Shown: positions 1 through 10,542, counted from the first letter of the stretch. The stretch: 64,000 nucleotides of DNA from Acinetobacter sp. ANC 3929 (GCF_000369405.1 NZ_KB850000.1:620001-684000), one strand, 5' to 3'. Notes: generated from the sequence alone by a model not told the origin. Numbers and translations are program-made.

Positions 1-1
1 A

Positions 2-310
2 GATGAGAGCATCGAACCAGTTCAAGCTTTTCAGATTCGTACTTTACTGATTCATTATTATCGTCGGATCTTGCTTAAAGATCCTGCTTTGCCATTAGAG
101 TTGTTGTCAGCAGATTGGCCTGCAATCAATGCCCGTACTTTATCCATGAATATTTATAAGAAAGTCTTTGAGGCCGCGGATGACTATTTCCTGTCAGTTG
201 CTGCCACATCCGAAGGGCCTATGCCAAATGCAACTGCACATTTTTGGCGTCGCTTTGGCGGCTTGAATCAAAACACTGAGAGAATGAGTGATGCCTTGTT
301 ACAGTATTGA
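2..310 (+). CDS. paaX: PaaX phenylacetate-operon repressor, C-terminal part
   Basis: The window opens inside this gene; only the last 102 codons are present, ending in TGA at 308-310. The stretch [14 protein letters not shown] and the following aromatic-rich tail match the C-terminal domain of PaaX, the repressor that releases paa promoters when it binds phenylacetyl-CoA. The DNA-binding N-terminus lies outside the window. The gene overlaps the start of paaY by about 20 bp, the usual paaXY coupling. Identification rests on the tail sequence plus the paaY neighbour. Confidence 0.85.
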   Translation, partial: DESIEPVQAFQIRTLLIHYYRRILLKDPALPLELLSADWPAINARTLSMNIYKKVFEAADDYFLSVAATSEGPMPNATAHFWRRFGGLNQNTERMSDALLQY

Positions 311-890
311 TGGTGTGATTCCAGTAGTTCATCCTAGTGCATTTGTTCATCCTACTGCCGTTTTAATTGGTGATGTGGTTATCGAGGCAGGGGTTTATAT
401 TGGTCCTTTTGCTTCATTACGGGCTGATTTTGGTCGTATTCATATCAAGGAAAATGCCAATGTACAGGACAACTGTATCATTCACGGTTTTCCGCAAAGT
501 GTCACACTAGTTGAGGAAATGGGACATATTGGTCATGCGGCAACATTGCATGGTTGTCGTATCGGTAAAAATGTCTTGATTGGCATGAACAGTGTTATTC
601 TGGATTATGCGGAAATTGGTGAAAATACCATTATTGGTGCCAATAGCTTGGTGAAAACCAAAGATCATATTCCTGCCAATGTTCTGGCTTTAGGCAGTCC
701 TGCAAAAGTTGCCAGAGAACTTTCGGAAAAAGAAAGACACTGGAAAATTAAAGGGACGCAGGAATATATTCAGTTGGCACAGCGTTGTTTAAGCACAATG
801 AAGGAAGTTGTACCTTTAGCAAAAGAATCTGCTGAACGGAAGACTTATCAGGATTTTCAGTCAGAGCACCAAATTAAACCCAGCATATAA
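291..890 (+). CDS. paaY: PaaY, hexapeptide-repeat thioesterase/gamma-carbonic anhydrase-like protein
   Basis: This 199-aa left-handed beta-helix protein belongs to the gamma-carbonic-anhydrase-like hexapeptide family. PaaY is described as a thioesterase that clears dead-end CoA esters during phenylacetate degradation. Visible marks are the N-terminal [18 protein letters not shown], the DFGRI and [12 protein letters not shown] motifs (roughly 45-70) and [12 protein letters not shown] (roughly 84-95), which carry the metal-binding histidines. I chose ATG 291 rather than GTG 288 because the protein then begins MPCYSIDG, like E. coli PaaY. It is translationally coupled to paaX. Confidence 0.93.
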   Translation: MPCYSIDGVIPVVHPSAFVHPTAVLIGDVVIEAGVYIGPFASLRADFGRIHIKENANVQDNCIIHGFPQSVTLVEEMGHIGHAATLHGCRIGKNVLIGMNSVILDYAEIGENTIIGANSLVKTKDHIPANVLALGSPAKVARELSEKERHWKIKGTQEYIQLAQRCLSTMKEVVPLAKESAERKTYQDFQSEHQIKPSI

Positions 891-1312
891 ATAATCTGCC
901 TCTTTTTTTATAATGGACATTTTATTTTAAATGTAATAAGGCTAAAAAATTATAATCCATCCCTCTGTATAAACAATATTCAATAATAAAAGATCAAATA
1001 TCGAAGATATGTCCTAAATATAAAAAATTACTGTCCTATTTTAATGGTTTATAAAGAGTTTTCTTGATTTAGAATCATAGGCCGAAAGTTCTGCTGATGT
1101 AGTGCTTAATTTGAGTGGATTAAGTCTAGAAGATATTGAGCTTATTTCAAACGGTATGATTCATGATTTTAGAGGAGCGTGTTTATAGATAAACGTTGTG
1201 CATATATGAATGGGATCTAAGCAAAAAAGTTACGGGGTGAGTCAGTAACTTTTTTCAGTCATCCATATGATTTAACGATTTAGGTCGAAATCGTCATATT
1301 AAACATTCCTGC
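891..1312. other. Intergenic region with a possible decayed coding remnant
   Basis: This 422-bp AT-rich gap lies between paaY and the convergent permease. Its only coding-like stretch is at about 1080-1187 on the plus strand: a stop-to-stop frame whose amphipathic tail reads SGLSLEDIELISNG, without a good start or ribosome site. It may be the last ~30 codons of a lost gene. The region ends in the terminator at 1223-1255. Nothing else is recognisable. Confidence 0.3.
1223..1255. terminator. Bidirectional intrinsic terminator
   Basis: A perfect 11-bp stem (AAAAAAGTTAC / GTAACTTTTTT) with an 11-base loop carries A and T runs on its two sides, so it can act in both directions. It separates the paa side from the minus-strand permease ending at 1313. 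Confidence 0.75.
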
Positions 1313-2644
1313 TCAATATGCATTGGTTAAATGGATCTTTTGTTTTCTGAGGATTTTGTAAATAAATAGAAATACGCCCATCGCTAGCCAGAAACTGCCA
1401 AATTTTAAGGCTGATGAATCAAGATTGATCCATAGGCAAGCAATGCTAATGACCGAAAGTAGTGGTAAGAAAAGATTAAAAAATTTATTTCTAAATCCAG
1501 CACGCTGTTTTTCCTTGATATAAAAGCGGACAAAGACTGAAAAATTAACAGCGGTAAATGCAACCAAAGCACCAAAGCTAATTAAGCTGATCACTTGCGC
1601 CAAGTTTAAGAAAATAGCACTTAATGAAATCAATCCAACAAATAACACCGAGAAAAATGGTGTACCTAAGGTGTTATGCAGTGTTCCAAAGTACTTTTTG
1701 GGGAAAATATTATCTTTGCCCATGATGTAGAGTAAGCGAGAGGCGCTGGCATGTGAGGCAAGACCAGAAGCCACCGTATTCATAATCTGTCCGCACAGGA
1801 AAATTGACTGAAATAAAGCACCACCAACATACAGAACGATTTCTGGTAATGCTTCTGACGGATGATGAAAACGGACATTGCTTGGATAATACAACTGAAT
1901 AAACCAAGATGCGGTAAAAAAGATCAAGCCACCAAAAAGTGTGGTCAGGAGAACCGCATAAGGAATCGTCTTGGTCGGATTTTGGGTTTCGTTTGAAAGT
2001 GTTGTGACTGCATCAAAACCGAGAAAAGAAAAACACAGTACCGATGCGCCTGCAACCAGCGGCAATAACTCTTGTGGGCCTGTCCATAAAGGATTTAAGG
2101 TCAGTACATATTCATAACCTTGTGTGCTTCCAATGCCTTGAATTACCAGATACACAAAAATAATCATCAGGATAATCGGGGCAAATACAAAAATTAGGCT
2201 AATGTTGGCGAGCAAACGAATACGGAAGCAATTCACTAAAGTCACTAGACCTGCAGAGACAATGACCCAAAACCAGTAGGGGACACTTGGGATCAGTGCG
2301 GTTAAATAAATAGCTGCAAGTAGAACGTTAATTAAAGGCAATAATAAATAGTCGAGTAAGGTACACCAACCGACGAACAGACCACTTTTAGGGCCAATGC
2401 TTTCCGCGGTGTAGGTATAGGCAGAACCTGCTTTTTCAGAATGTTTGCTAAATCGTGCATAACTAAAAGCAGTTAATAGCATCGTGGTGAGTGCCAATAA
2501 ATAAGCCAGCGGGACATGACCGTTGGTAATTCCTGAAACAATACCAAAGGTATCAAATACGGTCATTGGGGTCATGTAGGCAATACCAATCACGGTGACT
2601 TGCCATAAAGAAAGCTTTTTGAGAGAGACAGATTCTTGTTCCAT
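1313..2644 (-). CDS. APC-family amino acid/amine permease
   Basis: A 443-aa inner-membrane protein with about 12 hydrophobic segments and the amino acid-polyamine-organocation signature near the N-terminus (SLWQVTVIGIAYMTPMTVFD, then GSAYTYTAESIGPKSGLFVG around 72-91). It is probably a secondary importer of an amino acid or amine. It is the last gene of a same-strand set containing an aminobutyraldehyde-type dehydrogenase and a FadR-type regulator, which suggests that the substrate feeds that dehydrogenase. The exact substrate cannot be read from the sequence. Confidence 0.85.
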   Translation of the reverse strand: MEQESVSLKKLSLWQVTVIGIAYMTPMTVFDTFGIVSGITNGHVPLAYLLALTTMLLTAFSYARFSKHSEKAGSAYTYTAESIGPKSGLFVGWCTLLDYLLLPLINVLLAAIYLTALIPSVPYWFWVIVSAGLVTLVNCFRIRLLANISLIFVFAPIILMIIFVYLVIQGIGSTQGYEYVLTLNPLWTGPQELLPLVAGASVLCFSFLGFDAVTTLSNETQNPTKTIPYAVLLTTLFGGLIFFTASWFIQLYYPSNVRFHHPSEALPEIVLYVGGALFQSIFLCGQIMNTVASGLASHASASRLLYIMGKDNIFPKKYFGTLHNTLGTPFFSVLFVGLISLSAIFLNLAQVISLISFGALVAFTAVNFSVFVRFYIKEKQRAGFRNKFFNLFLPLLSVISIACLWINLDSSALKFGSFWLAMGVFLFIYKILRKQKIHLTNAY

Positions 2645-2792
2645 ATTCCTTCAACCTGATTTATTGCGCTTTTCTATCCAGAAAAACTTGTAATTTTTAG
2701 GCAAAAAACTCCCTTGGCTTATATTGACAAGCCAAAAAGAAGAAACTTATGAGAAAGAGAAGGTTAAGCGTTTAATTTAGAGCGAGATAACG

Positions 2793-3500
2793 CTAAATCA
2801 CCACCAACCTTAAAGACTGATTGGTGAGAGTACTTGCGTGTTTGCTCGTTAAACTCTTCAACAAAGTGCCTGTTCTGATACTGATGTCATTTGAGGTAAT
2901 GACACGAGCCGTGTTATTGGTGACGACTGCTTTTTGTTGGATGTTTTTAAGTTTTGGAAGCAGAACTTTCTCTAATGCCGAGACCAGAACATCAATCGCA
3001 ATCACACCGATAAACTGCTCACCAATCATCACAGGGTGAGCCATGGTAATGGTATAAGCACCATTGCAGATATAATCGACATAGGGACCATAAAAACCAG
3101 GTTGTTTATTTTTGGCAGGTTGCTGGAACCATTCAAAAGTCCGGAAATCTAAAAAACGTTGCGCGTTTTGATAGTTCTCCAGTTGTGCCTGTTGTAATTG
3201 ATTTTCCTTTTTATACCACCATTCCAGTGTCCAGTATTCTTGCTCTGTACTGGTTGCAGGACTATAACTGGCGAACCCCATGCCTTGACTATACTGGCTT
3301 TGGTGAAGCGCAGCTTTTATTTCATGTTGCAGTGCTTTACGCTCTGACGTAGAAAGCTTGATGTCTTTGGTTTTTGCAGTTTTATGCTTAGATAAAATCT
3401 GACTGGTTTTATCTGAGAGGATCTCTGCAAGAGAAGTCGTTTCATCGGTTATGTGTTGAAGCAGCTGTTGAAGCTCTTCTATATATGCAAGTTGGGTCAT
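2793..3500 (-). CDS. Soluble Cache/PDC-sensor-like protein
   Basis: A 235-aa protein with no signal peptide and no transmembrane helix. Its first ~90 residues are helical and Gln/Lys-rich. From about 110 it looks like a Cache (PAS-like extracellular sensor) fold, with FYGPYVDYICNGAYTITMAH and GEQFIGVIAIDVLVSALE, typical of small-molecule-binding chemoreceptor and kinase sensor domains. Start at 3500 is set by TAGGAG eight bases upstream; an extended TTG start at 3533 lacks a ribosome site. It lies between the regulator and the permease, so it could bind the same ligand in the cytoplasm. The function is inferred only. Confidence 0.65.
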   Translation of the reverse strand: MTQLAYIEELQQLLQHITDETTSLAEILSDKTSQILSKHKTAKTKDIKLSTSERKALQHEIKAALHQSQYSQGMGFASYSPATSTEQEYWTLEWWYKKENQLQQAQLENYQNAQRFLDFRTFEWFQQPAKNKQPGFYGPYVDYICNGAYTITMAHPVMIGEQFIGVIAIDVLVSALEKVLLPKLKNIQQKAVVTNNTARVITSNDISIRTGTLLKSLTSKHASTLTNQSLRLVVI

Positions 3501-3564
3501 TCCTATAACTCCTAAAATTCCATATTCTTGCAATCAATGCGTTGATTATCCCTTGGTTATTTTT

Positions 3565-4284
3565 TTAATTGATCGATAATTTGTATTGCAGCATTTGATC
3601 GGTTTGCATGGAAATAATTTTTCTCGTTTGTAGCATGGCTTCATCTCCATTTCCCTGAGTCAATGATGACAAAATTTTATGGTATTGATTTATAACAGCC
3701 TGATGAAATCTATCATCTTGGTATAAAACAGCAATAAGTGGGGCCCATTCTGCCTGTAAAGCCAGTTCTTGATTTGCCAGTCGTGCAGATTGGGCAACAG
3801 AAGTCAAACTGAGTAAACAACGTAAATCCAGCTGAGCACGGATATCTGCTTCACGAGCTTGATTAAATTGTTCAATCAATGTGCTAATTTTCTCAAGTTC
3901 GGCGTCGGTTGTTCTTTGACAAGCCAGATATGCACTATGACTTAAAATCGCACTATGGAACTCGCCTAAATCTGCCAGATACTCTGTTGATGCCTGACGC
4001 AAAGGATGCAGACTTAAACGTAAATCAGCAGGTAATTCACAAACAAAACTGCCACCATTGCGGCCACGTCGCGTATCAATTAAACCTTTGACACGTAAAG
4101 TGGTTAAAGCTTCACGCACCGTGATAGGTGAAACACCCATTAAACGCGCTAAGTCAGCTTCATTTGGAAGCTGTTCCTGACTTTTAAGCAGTCCTGAGAT
4201 AATCGCATTCTCCAAACGTTCAACTACCTGTTCTGAGCGGGTTGACTGTGTGATCGGTGAAAAGATTATCGTATATGCTGACAT
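3565..4284 (-). CDS. GntR-family (FadR subfamily) transcriptional regulator
   Basis: A 239-aa regulator. An N-terminal winged helix (about 15-85) has the GntR signature LPNEADLARLMGVSPITVREA and the wing DTRRGRNGGSFV. An all-helical FCD ligand domain follows (about 95-230). It lies in the middle of the aldehyde dehydrogenase to permease gene set and is the natural candidate to control it. FCD regulators usually bind small carboxylates, but the effector here is unknown. Confidence 0.87.
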   Translation of the reverse strand: MSAYTIIFSPITQSTRSEQVVERLENAIISGLLKSQEQLPNEADLARLMGVSPITVREALTTLRVKGLIDTRRGRNGGSFVCELPADLRLSLHPLRQASTEYLADLGEFHSAILSHSAYLACQRTTDAELEKISTLIEQFNQAREADIRAQLDLRCLLSLTSVAQSARLANQELALQAEWAPLIAVLYQDDRFHQAVINQYHKILSSLTQGNGDEAMLQTRKIISMQTDQMLQYKLSIN

Positions 4285-4340
4285 AGCTAGTTCTCTAAAA
4301 GCGAAGTTTAATCACTTCGCTTAATGATGCGGATCATGGC

Positions 4341-5111
4341 TTAAAACACGCCAAAATTGTGTATTGCCTTTTCATCTTCTGGAACAGCAGGTATAGCATC
4401 CCAGAGTTCAGCAATTTTGCCATTTTCGAGACGCCATAATTCAAAATAGGCGTGTCGGTTTCCTGCAATACTGCCTTCAGAATGGGTCAGTACAAACTGT
4501 CCATCGGCAATGCTTCGGTGCGTTTTGGAGTATACCAAACCTTGTCCTTCATTACGGATTTTGTTCAGGAAATCAATCACGGAATTTACGCCGTCACCAA
4601 TATCAGGACTATGTTGTAGGAAATGATCGCCATCCGTATAGGTTCTGAACGCTTCATAGTCCCCGTCAATCAAGGCCTTTTGAAAAAAATCTCGGACGAT
4701 TTTACGGTTTGCTTCACGATCGGCATGGTTATCAATCTGGGTCGGGCCATCCAGTTGGGTACGTCCACTGATATTCGGCTGTGCTTCAGTCACTAAGCCA
4801 TCCCAATGCTCAACGATCTTGTCGTCTTTGACACGATAAATATCAAATCCAACCAATGGCGTTTCATCTAGTCCATGAAAACGACCATGGATTGCCACCA
4901 GATCGCCATCAGCCAGTACACGAATTGCTTCATGCTGGATGTGAGGGCAATCTTGGATCAGTTGATGCAGACCTGCCAGACCATCTGCAACTAACGGTGA
5001 ATGTTCAATAAAATCTTTAGAAAAATAACGGTCTAGAGCTCGGGGATCATGTAAATTGAACAAGACATGATGAGCCTTGCTAACAAAGCGTTTGGCTTCC
5101 TGAGTATCCAT
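4341..5111 (-). CDS. Tandem SnoaL/NTF2-like fold protein
   Basis: A 256-aa protein made of two related NTF2-like (SnoaL-type) halves, about 1-115 and 130-250. Both contain the YF or F..Y..GD..QHSP pattern and end in IVEHWDG or IAELWDA. The family includes cyclases, hydratases and isomerases as well as binding proteins, so no reaction can be assigned. TAGGAG eight bases before the ATG supports the start. It lies 28 bp downstream of the aldehyde dehydrogenase and is probably co-transcribed. The double-domain form is less usual than the single ~130-aa form. Confidence 0.75.
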   Translation of the reverse strand: MDTQEAKRFVSKAHHVLFNLHDPRALDRYFSKDFIEHSPLVADGLAGLHQLIQDCPHIQHEAIRVLADGDLVAIHGRFHGLDETPLVGFDIYRVKDDKIVEHWDGLVTEAQPNISGRTQLDGPTQIDNHADREANRKIVRDFFQKALIDGDYEAFRTYTDGDHFLQHSPDIGDGVNSVIDFLNKIRNEGQGLVYSKTHRSIADGQFVLTHSEGSIAGNRHAYFELWRLENGKIAELWDAIPAVPEDEKAIHNFGVF

Positions 5112-5139
5112 TCTATGCTCCTATTTGCTTCTGTTTTTA

Positions 5140-6570
5140 TTATTCATTTGAACTCATGACATGCTTGATGCGCGTGTATTCTTCGAATCCATAACCAGAT
5201 AAATCTTTTCCATATCCTGATTTTTTGAAACCACCGTGTGGCATTTCTGCCGCTAAAGGGATATGTGTATTGATCCAGACTGTACCGAAATCTAGTTCAC
5301 GAGAGAGACGGGTTGCGCGGGCATGGTTGGTTGTCCAGACACTTGAAGCTAGGCCATATTCAATATCATTGGCTTTTTCAACAGCATCGTCTTCATCTGT
5401 AAATTTTTGAACCGTGATCACTGGGCCAAAAATTTCGTTTTGAATGGCGTCATCCTGTTGCTGTAAACCGCTAATTACAGTTGCTTCAAAATAAAAACCT
5501 GGACGATTGGCATGTTTGCCGCCAGTTTCGACTTTGGCATGGGCTGGTAGTTTTTCAATGAATGTCTGTACATTTTTAAGTTGATTGGCATTATTTAATG
5601 GACCATAAAGTGCATCTTGGTCATCAGGCTCACCAAAGCGTGTTTTTTTTGCAGCAGTGACCAGTTTTGCTAGAAATGCATCATGAATAGATTCCTCTAC
5701 AATGACACGTGTCGCTGCGGTACAGTCTTGTCCTGCATTGAAGAAACCAGTCAAGGCAATCATTTCTACTGCTTTATCAATATCTGCATCAGCAAATACG
5801 AGGACTGGTGCTTTCCCGCCCAGTTCAAGATGTGCTTTGGCTAAGTTGGCAGCAGCTGAAGCAGCAACTTGTAAACCTGCACGAACTGAACCTGTAATAG
5901 ACACCAGAGCAGGTGTCTTATGTGACACCACTTTAGAACCAGCATCAGCACGGCCTAAAACGACATTGAAAGCACCTTTAGGGAAAAATGGTGCGGCAAT
6001 CTCTGCTAAAAGCAGGGTACTTTCAGGTGTTGTATCACTTGGTTTTAAAACGACGGTATTTCCAGCCGCCAAAGCAGGCGCGATTTTCCAGACAGCCATC
6101 ATCAAAGGATAATTCCATGGGGTAACCTGACCGACAACGCCAACAGGTTCACGTCGGATACTTGAGGTTAAGCCATCTAGATATTCACCTGTAGCAGAAC
6201 CATTGAGTAAACGCGCAGCACCAGCAAAGAAACGAATTTGATTTGCAGAAACAGCAACTTCTTCAGAAGCAATCAGATGCTTAAGTTGGCCAGTATTACG
6301 GCTTTGCGCCTCAACTAAACGATCAGCATTCGCTTCAACGGCATCTGCTAAATCAAGTAGGGCTTTTTGGCGAACTGCCGGTGTGCTGCGTCCCCAAATC
6401 TTAAAAGCTTGTTTTGCTGCTGCATACGCTGCATCTACTTCGACTTCCGTTGCATTCGGTGATTCTGCATAGATTTGCCCCGTTACAGGACTTACAAGGT
6501 CAAAGTATTCGTTTCCTTTTGCCGCTACATATTCGCCGTTAATAAAGTGTTTCAGTTGAATTTTAGACAT
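5140..6570 (-). CDS. NAD-dependent aldehyde dehydrogenase, gamma-aminobutyraldehyde type (PatD-like)
   Basis: A 476-aa member of the aldehyde dehydrogenase superfamily. It carries VTPWNYPLMMAVWKIAPALA (Rossmann entry and catalytic Asn region), the ITGSV nucleotide motif, catalytic Glu in ELGGKAPVLVF and catalytic Cys in FNAGQDCTAA. Its closest resemblance from memory is E. coli PatD/YdcW, which oxidises gamma-aminobutyraldehyde to GABA in putrescine breakdown. Start at 6570 is preferred because AAGGAA precedes it; the open frame continues upstream without a ribosome site. It heads the five-gene minus-strand set, which fits diamine catabolism, but a betaine-aldehyde or other aldehyde specificity cannot be excluded. 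Confidence 0.85.
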   Translation of the reverse strand: MSKIQLKHFINGEYVAAKGNEYFDLVSPVTGQIYAESPNATEVEVDAAYAAAKQAFKIWGRSTPAVRQKALLDLADAVEANADRLVEAQSRNTGQLKHLIASEEVAVSANQIRFFAGAARLLNGSATGEYLDGLTSSIRREPVGVVGQVTPWNYPLMMAVWKIAPALAAGNTVVLKPSDTTPESTLLLAEIAAPFFPKGAFNVVLGRADAGSKVVSHKTPALVSITGSVRAGLQVAASAAANLAKAHLELGGKAPVLVFADADIDKAVEMIALTGFFNAGQDCTAATRVIVEESIHDAFLAKLVTAAKKTRFGEPDDQDALYGPLNNANQLKNVQTFIEKLPAHAKVETGGKHANRPGFYFEATVISGLQQQDDAIQNEIFGPVITVQKFTDEDDAVEKANDIEYGLASSVWTTNHARATRLSRELDFGTVWINTHIPLAAEMPHGGFKKSGYGKDLSGYGFEEYTRIKHVMSSNE

Positions 6571-6603
6571 TGTCCATTCCTTGTCTTTTAGGTTTAAAAT
6601 ATA

Positions 6604-6621
6604 ACATATAAAACTATATGT
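6604..6621. promoter_or_regulatory. Inverted repeat in the aldehyde dehydrogenase promoter region
   Basis: ACATAT and ATATGT form a perfect 6-bp inverted repeat around a 6-base spacer, 34 bp upstream of the chosen aldehyde dehydrogenase start. The position suits an operator for the FadR-type regulator at 3565-4284. The sequence is AT-rich, so chance occurrence is possible. Confidence 0.35.
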
Positions 6622-6892
6622 ATTATGTTTTAAATTTCCTGTCAAATTATTTTGAACCATCTTTACTGGGGGAATTGGCTTTTAAAAACGCTGAGTGTCC
6701 ATAAGGATTTGATATCTATTTAAATATAGTTTCATTCATTTTTCTTTTTTAAATTTGAAAAATGTCCCGTTATGTTTAGAAAATTACGATCAAATGCCTA
6801 AATTGTTTATGAATGCTTTTTAGGTCGTATTTCGTATAGTGAAACTGCAAAAATGAAGAGGGCAAGACGATAATAATTTTAAAGCTTACTTT

Positions 6893-7699
6893 TTAAATCA
6901 CATTACGTAGTTCATTTGCTGTGTTGCGTAGCAGCGGTAAAATTTGATCAATCAAATAATCTTGCTGTACACGATTGGTTTGAGACATGCAATTGAGTGC
7001 AGCAATTGCTTTTCCCTGAGCATTCAGCACAGGAACTGCGATCGCAATCACACCGAGTTCATGTTCTTCCTTGGATAGACAATAATCTGATCGGGAAATC
7101 GTTTTTAATACATCTAAAAACGTTGGCTCATCCAGTATAGTGAAAGGAGTTAACCGTTTTAGTCCATAGCTTTTGATCCACTCATGCTGCGCTTGTTCGG
7201 AGAGTGCCGCCAATAAAACCTTTCCTGTCGAAGTTGCATGTGCAGGCAAGCGATTGCCTAAATGCATGCCATAGGGGCTCACCCGCAAATTATCGTGTTG
7301 AGGAAGATAACTTCGAGCGATGGGCACAACTTCATTATCATCTAAGACCACTAAAGAGAATGTTAATGTGGTCTGGGCACACAGCAGATTCAGGAAAGAC
7401 TGGGCGATTTTAGGCAAATGAGCAGAACTGAGATAAGAGCTTGAAAGCCGTAACACCCGATGGGTCAGCCAAAAATAGTGCTCGTCTGTTTCCAAATAGC
7501 CTAAGTATTTTAAGGTTTTTAAATGCCTTCTTGCTGCGGTTCGACTAATCCCTGTACGCTCTGCCACTTGTGTGACATTCAGACGCTGACGATCAATTCC
7601 AAAGGCTTCAAGTAAAGCCAGACCTTTTGCTAAACCTGCAATATAGTCGTCCTGACGGATACGCTCATGTGAATTGGGGTGCTCTAAAAAAGTATCCAT
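6893..7699 (-). CDS. pobR: PobR, IclR-family activator of pobA
   Basis: A 268-aa IclR-type regulator that switches on 4-hydroxybenzoate hydroxylase when 4-hydroxybenzoate is present. The helix-turn-helix (about 25-85) contains NVTQVAERTGISRTAARRHL, and the effector domain includes RLPAHATSTGKVLLAAL and NCMSQTNRV. The sequence from DDYIAGLAKGLALLEAFG onward matches what I recall of A. baylyi PobR. Start at 7699 was chosen because AGGAAA lies eight bases upstream and the length fits the family; the frame is open for 35 more codons, through the likely operator. It is divergent from pobA. Confidence 0.93.
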   Translation of the reverse strand: MDTFLEHPNSHERIRQDDYIAGLAKGLALLEAFGIDRQRLNVTQVAERTGISRTAARRHLKTLKYLGYLETDEHYFWLTHRVLRLSSSYLSSAHLPKIAQSFLNLLCAQTTLTFSLVVLDDNEVVPIARSYLPQHDNLRVSPYGMHLGNRLPAHATSTGKVLLAALSEQAQHEWIKSYGLKRLTPFTILDEPTFLDVLKTISRSDYCLSKEEHELGVIAIAVPVLNAQGKAIAALNCMSQTNRVQQDYLIDQILPLLRNTANELRNVI

Positions 7700-7733
7700 A
7701 GGGGGATCTTTCCTGACAGTTATTTTGATTTTT

Positions 7734-7750
7734 TGTCCGCTATTCGGACA
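7734..7750. promoter_or_regulatory. Probable PobR operator
   Basis: TGTCCG and CGGACA form a perfect 6-bp inverted repeat with spacer CTATT in the 146-bp pobR-pobA intergenic region. PobR and its relative PcaU are known to bind repeated short motifs in such divergent regions. The placement close to pobR fits combined autoregulation and activation of pobA. Confidence 0.55.
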
Positions 7751-7818
7751 GATTAAATGATAAACGGATATTTTCAACTTGGATACATCGTATACAGAAT
7801 ACAAAAGCAGTAGTTTAA

Positions 7819-9054
<1,236 letters not shown>

Positions 9055-9112
9055 GTCTTGTATTGTTTTAGATAAACTTTAACTGATGAAGTAGCTTCAT
9101 ACTGAAATGAAA

Positions 9113-9143
9113 AAGACCTGCACAATGACTTGGACAGGTCCTT
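9113..9143. terminator. Hairpin between convergent pobA and aarF-like gene
   Basis: GACCTG at 9115-9120 pairs with CAGGTC at 9135-9140, flanked by an A run on the left and CTTT on the right. It lies in the 114-bp convergent gap and probably ends both transcripts. The loop is long (14 bases), so strength is uncertain. Confidence 0.5.
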
Positions 9144-9168
9144 TAAAAGATTTAAAAATATCGCTGTA

Positions 9169-10542
9169 TTAAGCAAATTGAGGAATCATTTTGCGTACAT
9201 TGGTTTTTGCATCAATCACGGTCATGAAGGTATAAGCACCAATGAATTTACGGCTAATAAACATGAACTCTTTAGGTGGAACTGAAAAATAGCGAGAAGC
9301 CATGGATTGTCCTGCCTGCTGCATGACACGGCTGTGTAATTGGCTTTTTTTCCAGTCATAGCGGTCTTGCTCATCCATAATACCTACAGGCATATCTGGA
9401 TTATTGCTTGGGCAGCTAAAGGCTTCGGTGGCAATCAGGAATACATCCGCCATACCAGGTTTAACACTTTCAGGCATGCCATCGAAGAATTCATAGCCTG
9501 TCATGGCTTTAACCATTGCATTTTTGTCATGCTCATAACCTGCTTGAATCAGATTACGCGCTACAGTCAGTAAATTGTTATCGAACTGGCGAATCGCACC
9601 AAAGTCGAGTAAAACAATTTTGTCTTTCACGTCATTACCATCGCCTAAACGAACGAGGTAATTCCCAAAGTTCGGATCGGTCTGCATTTCGCCCCATTCA
9701 AATAACTCACGTACTGCAATCTCTAAAGAAGCTTCACCTAATTGGTTACGACGTTCTTGAGGAAGAGAAAGCATGACGGGACTATTCACAGGAACACCGC
9801 GCTCAAAGGTCATACACAGTATTTTTTCAGCACAGAACTCATCAACAACCTGAGGTACGATATAACGCGGATCATCTTTTAAACGTTCAGCAAAACGACG
9901 TGTAGTCGCAGCTTCAATGCCGTAATCAACTTCACGATGCATCATTTCTCGAACTTCATCAAACCACTGATCAAATTCGCGAGTTTGCGGCACCATACGT
10001 GTCAATTTCAGCATGTTCTTGAACAGATTCATGTCTGAATCAATCGCTTCGGCAACACCAGGATATTGGATTTTAAGTACCAACTCTAGACCATCAGATT
10101 TACGTGTGGCACGATGCACTTGAGCGAGTGAAGCGGTTCCGATTGGCTCATGATCAATGGTAAGCTCATCTAATTTTGAACCTAACTGTTCTTGTAAATG
10201 TGCTTTGATTGCAGGCCAAGCCAGTGCAACCGTTTGATTATTGAGCGTATTTAAGGCTTGTGTAATTTCTTCAGGTAAAAAATGTTCACCATAGAGAGCC
10301 ATCATTTGCCCAATCTTCACGATTGAGCCTTTTAATTTCCCTATTTCAGAAACTAAATAATGTGCCTGTTCAGCCATGGCTTTTTTACGTTTCTTCTCTT
10401 TTTCTTCTTCGCTTGAGAAAAGAGAAGTGGCATTTGCAGTCGCCCAACGAGTTCCAGCAAGTAAAGAAGCTTTTGCAATAGATAAGCGACGATCCACCGA
10501 TGAGGTTTTTAGATTCTTAAGCTTATCGTTCTGATCTGACAT
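9169..10542 (-). CDS. ABC1/AarF (UbiB-like) atypical kinase
   Basis: A 457-aa member of the ABC1/ADCK/UbiB kinase-like family. It has the family's KxGQ motif (KIGQMMALYGEHFLPEEI, about 55-72), the A-rich nucleotide loop EPIGTASLAQVHRA (about 130-143) and LLDFGAIRQFD, equivalent to the kinase DFG. Family members support ubiquinone metabolism or have unknown ATPase roles. It lacks the C-terminal membrane helices of true UbiB and is not beside ubiE or ubiJ, so it is probably a UbiB paralogue. It is monocistronic. Confidence 0.85.
   Translation of the reverse strand: MSDQNDKLKNLKTSSVDRRLSIAKASLLAGTRWATANATSLFSSEEEKEKKRKKAMAEQAHYLVSEIGKLKGSIVKIGQMMALYGEHFLPEEITQALNTLNNQTVALAWPAIKAHLQEQLGSKLDELTIDHEPIGTASLAQVHRATRKSDGLELVLKIQYPGVAEAIDSDMNLFKNMLKLTRMVPQTREFDQWFDEVREMMHREVDYGIEAATTRRFAERLKDDPRYIVPQVVDEFCAEKILCMTFERGVPVNSPVMLSLPQERRNQLGEASLEIAVRELFEWGEMQTDPNFGNYLVRLGDGNDVKDKIVLLDFGAIRQFDNNLLTVARNLIQAGYEHDKNAMVKAMTGYEFFDGMPESVKPGMADVFLIATEAFSCPSNNPDMPVGIMDEQDRYDWKKSQLHSRVMQQAGQSMASRYFSVPPKEFMFISRKFIGAYTFMTVIDAKTNVRKMIPQFA

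Noticed and set aside
5702..6112. 136-aa plus-strand open frame
   Set aside because: It is a shadow of the aldehyde dehydrogenase gene on the opposite strand.
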